Below are positions 16,913 to 24,810 of a stretch of DNA of 64,000 nucleotides, one piece after another. Location of the stretch: NCBI RefSeq assembly GCF_900106645.1, contig NZ_FNMV01000004.1:124001-188000 (forward strand), given 5' to 3'. The position numbers were made by a program, and so were the translations under genes. The notes under the pieces are model-generated. The model was not told where the DNA came from and did not search any database. It saw nothing but the letters and a program-made list of their open reading frames with translations. This DNA comes from Flavobacterium degerlachei (GTDB taxonomy: Bacteria; Bacteroidota; Bacteroidia; Flavobacteriales; Flavobacteriaceae). Each line of letters starts with the position of its first letter. The stretch's first letter is position 1.

Positions 16913-17782
16913 ATGAAAGGAATTATATTAGCAGGAGGTTCAGGGACTCGTTTGCACCCACTTACTTTAGCAATGAGTAAGCAGATGATGCCAGTTTATG
17001 ACAAACCCATGATTTATTATCCATTGTCTACATTGATGATGGCTGGTATCAATGAGATTTTAATTATTTCCACACCGCACGATTTACCAAACTTCAAAAA
17101 ATTATTAGGAGATGGTTCTGCAATTGGTTGTCAATTTAGTTATGCAGAGCAAGCATTACCCAATGGTCTGGCACAGGCTTTTGTAATTGGGGAAGAATTT
17201 ATTGGGGATGATGATGTCGCACTAGTCTTAGGAGACAATATTTTCTTTGGTTCGAATATGCAAGAATTGCTTCGCTCTAATACCAAGCCGCAAGGTGGAG
17301 TTGTTTTTGCCTATCATGTTTCGGATCCTGAACGATATGGAGTGGTGGAATTTGACAAAGATCTAAACGCATTGTCTATTGAAGAAAAACCTTTAGAGCC
17401 AAAATCAAATTATGCTGTTCCTGGTTTGTATTTTTATGATAATTCGGTTGTAGAAATCGCTAAGAATATCAAGCCAAGTGCGCGTGGAGAATATGAAATC
17501 ACTGATGTGAACAAAGTATATTTAGAACAAGGGAAGCTGAAAGTGGGTATTTTAAGCCGAGGAACTGCTTGGTTAGATACGGGAACTTTTAATAGTTTGA
17601 TGCAAGCAGGACAGTTTGTTCAAGTGCTTGAAGAGCGTCAAGGACTAAAAGTAGGTTGTATTGAAGAAATTGCGTGGAGACAAGGATTCATTACTGGACA
17701 ACAGTTGCGAGATTTAGCCGAGCCTCTAAAGAAATCGGGTTATGGTGAATACCTTCTGAGTTTACTGAAACATAAATTATAA
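16913..17782 (+). CDS. rfbA: Glucose-1-phosphate thymidylyltransferase
   Basis: 289-residue RmlA that makes dTDP-glucose from glucose-1-phosphate and dTTP. The nucleotide-binding signature [11 protein letters not shown] is at 8-18, [10 protein letters not shown] near 110 carries the metal-binding Asp, and EEKP lies near 157. Full length. First step for both dTDP-sugar branches in the window. Confidence 0.98.
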   Translation: MKGIILAGGSGTRLHPLTLAMSKQMMPVYDKPMIYYPLSTLMMAGINEILIISTPHDLPNFKKLLGDGSAIGCQFSYAEQALPNGLAQAFVIGEEFIGDDDVALVLGDNIFFGSNMQELLRSNTKPQGGVVFAYHVSDPERYGVVEFDKDLNALSIEEKPLEPKSNYAVPGLYFYDNSVVEIAKNIKPSARGEYEITDVNKVYLEQGKLKVGILSRGTAWLDTGTFNSLMQAGQFVQVLEERQGLKVGCIEEIAWRQGFITGQQLRDLAEPLKKSGYGEYLLSLLKHKL

Positions 17783-17859
17783 TAATTTAAGTCATTTGTG
17801 ATTAGTAGCGGTTAAACCGTAATTGGTGTTCGCGTTATAGATTACCTATATTTTTAAAT

Positions 17860-18813
17860 ATGATATATATTGCATTACTTGTGTTATTGCTAGGGATAGA
17901 ACTTATCTATTTTAAAATCGCTGATAGATACAATATCATTGATAAACCTAATAGTAGATCCTCACATACGTCTCTTACTTTAAGAGGTGGAGGGATAATT
18001 TTCCCAATTGCAGTAAGTATAGGCTATTTTTTTGGATATGTTTCTTTGGAAATAGCATTGGCAGTCCTGCTTGTAGCTGCAGTTAGTTTTGTTGATGATA
18101 TTAAACCTTTGCCGCAATTACCTAGAGTTACATCGCATATCATTGCCGTAGGTTTGGTTTTTTATGATTTAGAACTATTTTCTGAGTCATTATGGCTACT
18201 ACCTATTGTATTCGTTTTGTTGATTGGCTGGGTTAACGCCTTTAATTTTATGGACGGTATTAATGGCATAACCGTATTGTATGCGTTAACGGCCATTGTC
18301 AGTTTTTCTTTTATGTCAATAAATGAGCCCAGTTTGCCGATATTGATTACCATGGGCTTGTCTTGCTTAGTTTTTGGACTGTTTAATGTCAGAAAAAAAG
18401 CAAAGACTTTTGCTGGAGATGTGGGTAGCATAAGCATGGCCGTTTTTTTGGGTTATTTTATGATAAAGACTATTTTAGAAACGGGACAATTAGGATATAT
18501 TCTTTTCTTTTCAGTTTATGGTATTGATGCAATTATCACTATTATAGTTCGAATAAAAAACAAAGAAAATATTTTTCAACCGCATCGTTCTCATCTTTAT
18601 CAATATATGGCAAATGAAATGGGTTACTCCCATGTTTTGGTTTCATTTATTTATGCTGGAATCCAGCTATTGATAAATGGACTTGTTATTTATATGGAAA
18701 TTAAAGGCAATCTAAGTTATTTCTTCATGATAGAGACTTTGTTGGTGTTAACTCTGATTTATATATGGATACGAAGATTAGTTTTTCGTAAAATTATCCA
18801 ACATAGTTCTTGA
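17860..18813 (+). CDS. Polyprenyl-phosphate HexNAc-1-P transferase (WecA/WbpL-like)
   Basis: 317-residue integral membrane PNPT-family protein with about ten hydrophobic helices. Conserved motifs: SSHTSLTLRGGG (34-45), the VDD motif (78-80), NAFNFMDGINGI (126-137), FAGDVGS (184-190) and PHRSHLYQ (about 243-250, the HRSH loop). It transfers a HexNAc-1-phosphate to undecaprenyl phosphate to start a repeat unit. At 317 residues it is on the short side, as in WbpL-type enzymes. It lies next to a second initiating transferase of a different fold. Confidence 0.93.
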   Translation: MIYIALLVLLLGIELIYFKIADRYNIIDKPNSRSSHTSLTLRGGGIIFPIAVSIGYFFGYVSLEIALAVLLVAAVSFVDDIKPLPQLPRVTSHIIAVGLVFYDLELFSESLWLLPIVFVLLIGWVNAFNFMDGINGITVLYALTAIVSFSFMSINEPSLPILITMGLSCLVFGLFNVRKKAKTFAGDVGSISMAVFLGYFMIKTILETGQLGYILFFSVYGIDAIITIIVRIKNKENIFQPHRSHLYQYMANEMGYSHVLVSFIYAGIQLLINGLVIYMEIKGNLSYFFMIETLLVLTLIYIWIRRLVFRKIIQHSS

Positions 18814-18849
18814 TTTATTTCTGTTGAAATTCAATTATTTTTTTAAAAT

Positions 18850-19416
18850 ATGGGTAAGCGGGTTTTTGATGGTATTTTTGCTCTAATTTTAGTCCTCCTG
18901 TTTTCTTGGCTTCTAATAATTTTGTGGTTAATAGCAACTATTGATACTCATACAAACGGTATTTTTAGACAAGATCGAATTGGCCAATTTGGAGAAAAAT
19001 TTGAAATATATAAACTACGAACGATTCAGGTTTTTACGGCTGAAAAAGGGAATATTACTAAAGTAGGTCAATTGTTACGTAAATATAAGTTAGACGAATT
19101 TCCTCAGTTGTTTAATGTTCTTAAAGGGGAAATGAGTTTTGTGGGGCCAAGGCCAGATGTACCGGGTTATTATGATTTATTAAAAGGTGAGAACCGAAAG
19201 ATATTGGAGTTGAAGCCTGGGTTAACTAGTCTCGCAGCTTTAAAATATTATAACGAAGAGAAGCTTCTGGCGCTGCAAAAAGATCCTTTGTGGTTTAATG
19301 ACAATGTTATTTTTCTAGATAAAGTACGGTTAAATCTGAAGTATTACTACCATCGCAGTTTTTTTGGGGACATAAAGATTATCGTCAAAAGTGTTGCTTT
19401 GATTTATAGCAAATGA
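18850..19416 (+). CDS. Initiating sugar-1-P transferase (PglC-like)
   Basis: 188-residue monotopic phosphoglycosyl transferase (bacterial sugar transferase family). One N-terminal hydrophobic segment (about 8-30) is followed by the catalytic domain with FRQDRIG, YKLRT, catalytic D82-E83 in LDEFPQLFNVLKGEMSFVGPRP, and LKPGLTSLAAL. The size equals PglC, the minimal form. The gene after it is PglE-like and the next PglF-like, so the sugar transferred is probably a UDP-bacillosamine-type 4-amino-4,6-dideoxy sugar. The following gene overlaps it by 4 bp. Confidence 0.93.
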   Translation: MGKRVFDGIFALILVLLFSWLLIILWLIATIDTHTNGIFRQDRIGQFGEKFEIYKLRTIQVFTAEKGNITKVGQLLRKYKLDEFPQLFNVLKGEMSFVGPRPDVPGYYDLLKGENRKILELKPGLTSLAALKYYNEEKLLALQKDPLWFNDNVIFLDKVRLNLKYYYHRSFFGDIKIIVKSVALIYSK

Positions 19417-20564
19417 ACAAAAACAAAATTTGGCTTTCATCACCTCATATGGGAGGTAATGAACAAAAATTCATACAGGAAGCATTTGACACGAATTGGA
19501 TTGCTCCGGTTGGTGCAAATATTGATGCTTTCGAGTTGGGTTTAGAGCTTTATCTAGGTACAGGCTATGTAACGGCTTTAAATAGTGGTACCGCTGCTAT
19601 ACATTTGGGATTAATTCTTTTAGGGGTTAAGGCTGGTGATGAGGTACTCTGCCAAACTCTGACTTTTTCGGCCTCGGCAAATCCTATTTTATATCAAGGG
19701 GCAATTCCTGTTTTTATTGACAGTGAACCCGATACTTGGAATTTGTGTCCAATGGCACTTGAAGAAGCTATTGTTGATAGGATAGCCAAAGGTAAGTTGC
19801 CCAAAGCGATAATAGCAGTTGCCCTATATGGCGTTCCTTATAAGATCGAAGAAATAAGAATAATTGCCAATAACTATAACATTCCTATCCTTGAAGATAG
19901 TGCAGAAGCCTTGGGTAGTAGTTATAAAGGAAAGCGTTGTGGTACTTTTGGAGATGTAAGTACTTTGTCATTTAATGGAAGTAAAATTATTACCACTTCT
20001 GGTGGAGGTGCAATTGTTACATCGACAAAAGAACTTAAAGACAGATCCATTTTTCTGGCAACTCAAGCCAAAGAGAATGCGCCTCACTATAAACATTGTG
20101 AAGTGGGATACAACTATAGAATGAGTAATGTTTTAGCAGGAATAGGTAGAGGCCAGATGGAAGTGTTAGACAAACATGTCGATTCTAGGAGAAAGATGCA
20201 TGAATTTTATTTTGATTTATTCAAGGGTATAAAAGGCTTCTCTGTTTACATGGTTCCAAATGCAGATTATTTTGCTAATTATTGGTTGACTACTATTTTA
20301 ATAGATCCATCGGAAACCAAAGGAATGACCAAAGAAACTGTAAGATTGAAACTGCTGGAAGAAAACATCGATTGCAGGCCACTATGGAAGCCTATGCACT
20401 TACAGCCTATTTATAGTAACTATCCTTATTATGGAAAACATGTTGCCGAGAGTCTTTTTGACAGCGGGCTTTGTTTGCCCTCTGGCTCTAATCTTTCTGA
20501 TGAAGACCGCGACAGGATAAAAGCTGTTTTTATAGACTTATTTGAAACACAAAAGAAAAAGTGA
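19413..20564 (+). CDS. DegT/DnrJ/EryC1 aminotransferase (PglE-like)
   Basis: 383-residue PLP-dependent sugar aminotransferase. PLP lysine K191 in SFNGSKIITTSGGGA, and D162 in LEDSAEALGS. The SFNGNK-like motif is typical of the PglE/GDP-perosamine branch that aminates C4. Its 4-bp overlap with the PglC-like gene and the PglF-like gene 142 bp downstream indicate UDP-4-amino-4,6-dideoxy-GlcNAc synthesis. No PglD-type acetyltransferase is adjacent. Confidence 0.92.
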   Translation: MNKNKIWLSSPHMGGNEQKFIQEAFDTNWIAPVGANIDAFELGLELYLGTGYVTALNSGTAAIHLGLILLGVKAGDEVLCQTLTFSASANPILYQGAIPVFIDSEPDTWNLCPMALEEAIVDRIAKGKLPKAIIAVALYGVPYKIEEIRIIANNYNIPILEDSAEALGSSYKGKRCGTFGDVSTLSFNGSKIITTSGGGAIVTSTKELKDRSIFLATQAKENAPHYKHCEVGYNYRMSNVLAGIGRGQMEVLDKHVDSRRKMHEFYFDLFKGIKGFSVYMVPNADYFANYWLTTILIDPSETKGMTKETVRLKLLEENIDCRPLWKPMHLQPIYSNYPYYGKHVAESLFDSGLCLPSGSNLSDEDRDRIKAVFIDLFETQKKK

Positions 20565-20660
20565 TTCGATTTTTTAATAAGTATAAGCTAAGTCAATTCC
20601 ATTTCTTTCGTTACGGAATTTTAAAGGATTTAATGATTTTTTTTTAAATTCTTTATTTGC

Positions 20661-20668
20661 TATTTTTG
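20661..20668 (+). promoter_or_regulatory. Possible -7 element before the PglF-like gene
   Basis: TATTTTTG fits TAnnTTTG and lies 38 bp before the TTG start. No good -33 TTTG is visible at the usual spacing. A small inverted repeat (AATTCC at 20595-20600, GGAATT at 20615-20620) lies just upstream in the same 142-bp gap and could be part of a terminator for the preceding gene. Confidence 0.35.
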
Positions 20669-20706
20669 GTATGCTGAATAGAATAACGTTAATATAAATA
20701 AATATT

Positions 20707-22674
20707 TTGAGTAATAATACAAAACCAACTTCAACTACTTTTAGATCTTATTTCTTTTCACGAGAAAACTTGAGGTTTAATATTCATAATTTAAGTTATT
20801 TGCCACGGTGGATAATTGTCATGATGGATTTTGCAGTTTTAATATTGGCTTTTTTCTTTACTTTTCTATTGTTTAGAGGAACAGGATTAGATTATATAAT
20901 AACAGCTCACAGTATCATTTTTATTAACTTGTTGCTTGGTGTGAATATATTTTTCTTTTGGTTATTTCGGACCTATTCTGGAATTATCAGGCACTCCTCC
21001 TATATTGATGCAGTGAAGCTTTTATTTTCTCAAATGGCTGTGCTAATTGTTTTTCTAGTATTGAATTTTTTATTTGAAGTACTTTATGGAACTAAAGCGT
21101 TTTTGAATACCGCACTTTTTATGAATATGGTTTTGTCTTTCTGCGGTTTATTTTTATATCGTGTGATTGTAAAGCAAACTTTCGAACATTATTTTCAGGA
21201 AAAAAGCGATGTTAAATTGATAAGAACAGTAATTTATGGAACGGATGCCAATGCAATGTCTATAGCTAATGCATTGAAAATTGAAACACCAAGCCGTTTT
21301 AAAATTGTTGGATTTGTAGATAGAAACAGTCAAAACTCTTCCAAAAGAATGTTGGATTTACCAATATTAGTATTAAAGAAAAAGTTACCCACCCTAATGC
21401 GATCTGTTGGCGCGGAAGGCGTTATTATAGCAGATAAAAGTTTGTCAAAAGAGGAACGTCTAATTATTGTAGACCAATGTCTGGAATTCAATTATAAAGT
21501 GTATATCCTTCCTGTAATTACGGATTGGGAAGATCAAAAGGAAATTTCCCAAAAGGTAAAGAACTTACAAATTGAAGATTTGCTGGAAAGAAAAGCTATT
21601 GTTTTGGATAATAAATCTATTTCCAAACAGTTGAAAGATAAAACTGTACTGATTACAGGTGCTGCAGGTTCTATTGGAAGTGAAATAGTAAGACAGGTTT
21701 TGGGCTTTAATCCCAAAAGGATTATTATATTAGATCAGGCTGAAACTCCTTTGCATCATCTTAGTTTAGAGACGCAAAATAGTACTTCAAGTGCGGAAAT
21801 ACGCAATGTAGTTGCAGATATTAGAAATAAAGAAGCATTGACTAATGTGTTTAAACTTTACAAGCCGCATGTTGTGTTTCACGCAGCAGCCTATAAGCAT
21901 GTGCCTTTAATGGAAGAAAACCCAGCGCAAGCTATTCTTACTAATATTGGAGGGACAAAAAATTTATCTGATTTAGCATGCGAATATAATGTCGTTAAAT
22001 TTGTCATGGTGTCTACAGATAAGGCGGTGAACCCAAGTAACGTAATGGGAGCCAGCAAAAGAATAGCTGAAAAGTACGTTCAGTCATTGCAACTAAAAAG
22101 CCGAAAAGAAAATAATACAAAAGCAACAAAATTCATTACCACCCGTTTTGGAAATGTTTTAGGGTCTAATGGATCTGTAGTTCCTTTGTTTAGCAAGCAA
22201 ATAGCGGATGGTGGTCCAATAACCATAACACATCCCGACATTATCAGATATTTTATGACCATTCCAGAGGCTTGTCAACTAGTTCTTGAGGCAGGAGCGA
22301 TGGGTAATGGAGGTGAAATCTATATTTTTGATATGGGCAAGCCGGTAAAAATTATCGATTTAGCAAGAAAGATGATCAAGTTGGCTGGATTTATTCCTGA
22401 AAAGGACATTAAAATAAAGATTGTAGGCTTACGACCAGGAGAGAAGTTATATGAGGAATTGCTTAACGACACCTCTAAAACAATACCGACCTACCATGAA
22501 AAAATTATGATTGCAGAAGAAATTCAGGATGAGTATGAAAATCTACATACTGATATAGAAGACCTTATTGGAATCGCCAACTGTTATGAGAATGACGATA
22601 TAGTTGCGAAAATGAAGAAAATAGTTCCGGAATTTAAAAGTATGAATTCAGCTTACGAAGTTTTAGATAAGTAG
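20707..22674 (+). CDS. UDP-GlcNAc 4,6-dehydratase, membrane-bound (PglF/WbpM-like)
   Basis: 655-residue protein with about four N-terminal membrane helices (residues 30-160), a CoA-binding-like middle domain, and a C-terminal SDR dehydratase domain with ITGAAGSIGSE near 313. The catalytic residues are S436 (VSTDKA), M447 and K451 (NVMGASKRIAEKY): Met replaces the usual Tyr, as in the Ser-Met-Lys triad of WbpM-type enzymes. The start is TTG at 20707; no ATG precedes the conserved N-terminus. It supplies UDP-4-keto-6-deoxy-GlcNAc to the PglE-like aminotransferase and perhaps to the epimerase at 13008. Confidence 0.95.
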   Translation: MSNNTKPTSTTFRSYFFSRENLRFNIHNLSYLPRWIIVMMDFAVLILAFFFTFLLFRGTGLDYIITAHSIIFINLLLGVNIFFFWLFRTYSGIIRHSSYIDAVKLLFSQMAVLIVFLVLNFLFEVLYGTKAFLNTALFMNMVLSFCGLFLYRVIVKQTFEHYFQEKSDVKLIRTVIYGTDANAMSIANALKIETPSRFKIVGFVDRNSQNSSKRMLDLPILVLKKKLPTLMRSVGAEGVIIADKSLSKEERLIIVDQCLEFNYKVYILPVITDWEDQKEISQKVKNLQIEDLLERKAIVLDNKSISKQLKDKTVLITGAAGSIGSEIVRQVLGFNPKRIIILDQAETPLHHLSLETQNSTSSAEIRNVVADIRNKEALTNVFKLYKPHVVFHAAAYKHVPLMEENPAQAILTNIGGTKNLSDLACEYNVVKFVMVSTDKAVNPSNVMGASKRIAEKYVQSLQLKSRKENNTKATKFITTRFGNVLGSNGSVVPLFSKQIADGGPITITHPDIIRYFMTIPEACQLVLEAGAMGNGGEIYIFDMGKPVKIIDLARKMIKLAGFIPEKDIKIKIVGLRPGEKLYEELLNDTSKTIPTYHEKIMIAEEIQDEYENLHTDIEDLIGIANCYENDDIVAKMKKIVPEFKSMNSAYEVLDK

Positions 22675-22787
22675 TCTTGAATTCATTCTGGCTTGCATAT
22701 TTAGATTTGATTGTGTTTTAGAACTTATTGAGATGAATCTGATTTAAATCTCAATTTAAAACAAATATTGCCTCAAAAAAAGACAGA

Positions 22788-22828
22788 CGAATTCCCCTTT
22801 TCAGAGGAGTTAGGGGTGTGTCTTTTTT
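22788..22828 (+). repeat. Left terminal repeat of the DUF559 element
   Basis: Contains CGAATTCCCC, a small hairpin (CCTTTTCAGAGG) and AGTTAGGGGTGTGTC followed by a T run. It matches 23684-23724 in direct orientation. Its GTTAGGGGTGTGT part matches the DUF559 gene 3' end (23219-23246) in inverted orientation. The T run after the hairpin could also make it act as a terminator for the PglF-like gene. Confidence 0.75.
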
Positions 22829-22848
22829 GATCAATTTACCACTTATCT

Positions 22849-23274
22849 ATGGCTAAAAGAAAAATCATTCCCTATAATCCAATACTTAAAGAATTTGCTC
22901 GACAACTGCGAAATGATTCTACCAAAACAGAAATCTTTCTTTGGTTGAAATTAAAAGGGAAGCAGATGCATGGATATGATTTTCACCGACAAAAACCGAT
23001 TGACAATTATATTTTAGACTTTTTTTGTAACGAATTAATGCTTGGGATTGAAGTCGACGGCTATTCTCATGAGTTTTTGGAAGTCTATACAAAAGATGGA
23101 GTGAAGGAAAACCGAATGAATGAATTGGGGATTGCCGTTTTGAGGTTCAGCGATGAACAGGTTTTAAAGGATATGGAAAATGTTATTCGGGCTATTGAGT
23201 TTTATATTTTTGAGTATGAAAAACACACCCCCAGCCCCTATAACTCTAGATTATATTTGTTTTGGAATCGTTGA
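22849..23274 (+). CDS. DUF559 nuclease-like protein
   Basis: 141-residue DUF559 protein, a family with a Vsr-like PD-(D/E)XK nuclease fold. Candidate active-site residues are E28 (TKTEIFLWLKLKGKQ), D57 in NYILDFFC, and E68/D70 in GIEVDGYSH, followed by RFSDEQVLKDMENVI. Residues after about 124 (EKHTPSPYNS) are encoded by an inverted copy of the repeat found upstream, so the C-terminus seems to be read through a flanking repeat. It is not functionally linked to the glycan genes around it. The role of DUF559 proteins is not established; a selfish or DNA-processing function is possible. Confidence 0.88.
   Translation: MAKRKIIPYNPILKEFARQLRNDSTKTEIFLWLKLKGKQMHGYDFHRQKPIDNYILDFFCNELMLGIEVDGYSHEFLEVYTKDGVKENRMNELGIAVLRFSDEQVLKDMENVIRAIEFYIFEYEKHTPSPYNSRLYLFWNR
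23219..23246 (-). repeat. Inverted repeat at the 3' end of the DUF559 gene
   Basis: AAAACACACCCCCAGCCCC and the following TATAACT are the inverted counterpart of AGTTAGGGGTGTGTCTTTT at 22808-22826, with a few insertions. The repeat overlaps the coding sequence of the last part of the DUF559 gene. Confidence 0.7.
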
Positions 23275-23291
23275 ACCTGAAACGGTTTCAA

Positions 23292-23699
23292 GAGGGGAGT
23301 TAGAAGGGCAATAAACGGCTGTTGTTTTAGTTTAGAATTTCAAATTGAAAAAATAATTTCTCAAAAATAGTCGTAAACGAATTCTCCTCTTCAGAGGGGA
23401 GTTGGAAGGGCAATAAAGGGCTGTTGTTTTAGTTTAGAATTTCAAATTGAAAAAATAATTTCTCAAAAAATAGACGCAAACGAATTCTCCTCTTCAGAGG
23501 GGAGTTAGAAGGGCAATAAACGGCTGTTGTTTTAGTTTAGAATTTCAAATTGAAAAAATAATTTCTCAAAAATAGTCGCAAACGAATTCCCCTTTCAAGA
23601 GGGTAGTTAGAAGGGCAATAAACGGCTGTTGTTTTAGTTTAGAATTTCAAATTGAAAAATAATTTCTCAAAAATAGTCGTAAACGAATTCCCCTCTTGA
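23292..23699 (+). repeat. Four tandem ~102-bp repeats
   Basis: Units start at 23292, 23394, 23497 and 23599 (spacing 102, 103, 102). Each has GAGGGGAGTTAGAAGGGCAA or a close variant, then CTGTTGTTTTAGTTTAGAAT, TTCAAATTGAAAAA, an A-rich part, and ends in CGAATTC plus a short hairpin such as CCTCTTCAGAGG across the unit junction. Copies are near identical. After the fourth unit the pattern switches to the terminal form with GTTAGGGGTGTGTCC. No spacers differ between copies, so this is not a CRISPR. Confidence 0.93.
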
Positions 23700-23724
23700 G
23701 AGGGGTTAGGGGTGTGTCCTTTTA
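23684..23724 (+). repeat. Right terminal repeat of the DUF559 element
   Basis: Direct repeat of 22788-22828. It contains CCCCTCTTGAGAGGGG, a perfect 7-bp stem with a 2-base centre, followed by TTAGGGGTGTGTCCTTTT. The hairpin plus T run could terminate transcription. Confidence 0.75.
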
Positions 23725-23806
23725 AGCAATATAAAAGAAAATTATTTCCTATCCCCACAAAAATACAGATTGATATGTATCTGGTTTTAAGTTCTATGAG
23801 CCCGAT

Positions 23807-24547
23807 TTATTCCAACTTAAAAAACTGATTATTGGCTATTATCTCTTTTAAGGGAACTAAATCTTTCAATTTTACTTTCTGTTCAAATGCTGCGATATGT
23901 TTGTCATGATGTACATCAGAACCTACATAAGTATACATTCCTTTGGTAAGTAATTGTTCTGCTATTTTAGTGATGCTTTCACCGTAATAACCTACAACAG
24001 CTAGAAGATTCAGTTGAAACAGGCAACCCGCTCTTTTTAGTTTGACATACTCGTTGAAATTATTGTGATAAAACAAATAACGCTCTGGGTGTGCCAAAAC
24101 AGGAATGTATCCCGCCACTTGCAAGTCAAAAAGGATGGAGTATAATTGTATAGGAGCATTTATATATGACATTTCAACCAAAACGTAATTGCCTTTAAGA
24201 GTTAATAAATCATTGGACTGAAAAAGTTGTACAAACTGATCATCCATCAAATATTCTGCTGCTGCTTTAAAAGGAAGCTTTATGTTGTTTTTTTCTAGTT
24301 CCAGGACTGTCTCATTTTTATTGGAGACGATTTGCTCATGGGTATTGTCCCAGACATGCTGGATGATATGTGGTGTAGTGATAATCTCTGTCACTCCAAA
24401 GCCCTGAAGCGCTTGGGTAAGTCGTAAACTGTCTTCAAATGTTCGGGCACCGTCATCTATACCCGGCAAAAGATGCGAGTGAATGTCTATATGACCATCT
24501 GGAATCAGATCCTTTAAAACCGACTTATTTTTAGAGAAAAAAAACAC
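23807..24547 (-). CDS. PHP-type tyrosine-protein phosphatase (CpsB/YwqE-like)
   Basis: 246-residue PHP-domain metallo-phosphatase of the CpsB/YwqE family, which dephosphorylates tyrosine kinases that control capsule or exopolysaccharide assembly. Metal ligands are visible in HIDIHSHLLPGIDDGA (H23, H25), TTPH (H60), AHPERYLFYH and YVGSDVHHDKH near residue 220. Full length. It is transcribed away from the ABC exporter operon and against the upstream glycan operon. No cognate BY-kinase is encoded in the window. Confidence 0.93.
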   Translation of the reverse strand: MFFFSKNKSVLKDLIPDGHIDIHSHLLPGIDDGARTFEDSLRLTQALQGFGVTEIITTPHIIQHVWDNTHEQIVSNKNETVLELEKNNIKLPFKAAAEYLMDDQFVQLFQSNDLLTLKGNYVLVEMSYINAPIQLYSILFDLQVAGYIPVLAHPERYLFYHNNFNEYVKLKRAGCLFQLNLLAVVGYYGESITKIAEQLLTKGMYTYVGSDVHHDKHIAAFEQKVKLKDLVPLKEIIANNQFFKLE

Positions 24548-24736
24548 TTTTTTTGCATTTAGAAATGAGAAAGCAAAGTAAATGAAAATTTTGTAATACC
24601 GTATTTAGTAACAGTCTATTTAAGTAAAAATTGGGACTTCAAGTTTTCTTTAGTATAAAAAGTGTAGTTACAAAGATATTTTAGTCAATGTAAATAGTCC
24701 AGAAAAGATAATGTTACAATAGCAACTGTAAAATAC

Positions 24737-24744
24737 TATATTTG
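24737..24744 (+). promoter_or_regulatory. Possible -7 element before the ABC exporter
   Basis: TATATTTG fits TAnnTTTG and lies 66 bp before the exporter permease ATG in the divergent 263-bp gap. TTAC at 24714-24717 stands 19 bp upstream, a poor -33 match. A promoter for wzm-wzt is expected here on layout grounds. Confidence 0.4.
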
Positions 24745-24810
24745 CTTTTAAGTGAAAAAGCTTTGAGAAATACAACAGAAGTAAAACAACTCTGTTTTTT
24801 TGTAATATAA

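Larger units (their letters stand above)
22788..23724 (+). mobile_element. Candidate DUF559 repeat-bounded element
   Basis: A composite block: direct repeats at both ends (22788-22828 and 23684-23724, 36 of 41 positions identical by eye, with GTTAGGGGTGTGTC in both), a DUF559 gene, inverted repeats around the gene, and a tandem array of ~102-bp units. It lies between the operon ending in the PglF-like gene and a reverse-strand phosphatase gene. No transposase is encoded. That it moves as a unit is inference. Confidence 0.5.
23275..23806. other. Non-coding region with tandem array between DUF559 gene and phosphatase
   Basis: 532 bases without a gene. Most of it is the tandem repeat array (23292-23699) plus the right terminal repeat (to 23724). 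The last 80 bases before the phosphatase stop show nothing recognisable. Confidence 0.8.

Noticed and set aside
20595-20620. Strong terminator between the PglE- and PglF-like genes
   Set aside because: The AATTCC/GGAATT stem is only 6 bp with a 14-base loop, too weak to call on its own.
23292-23699. CRISPR array
   Set aside because: Repeats are ~102 bp and directly joined, with no unique spacers, and no cas genes are nearby.
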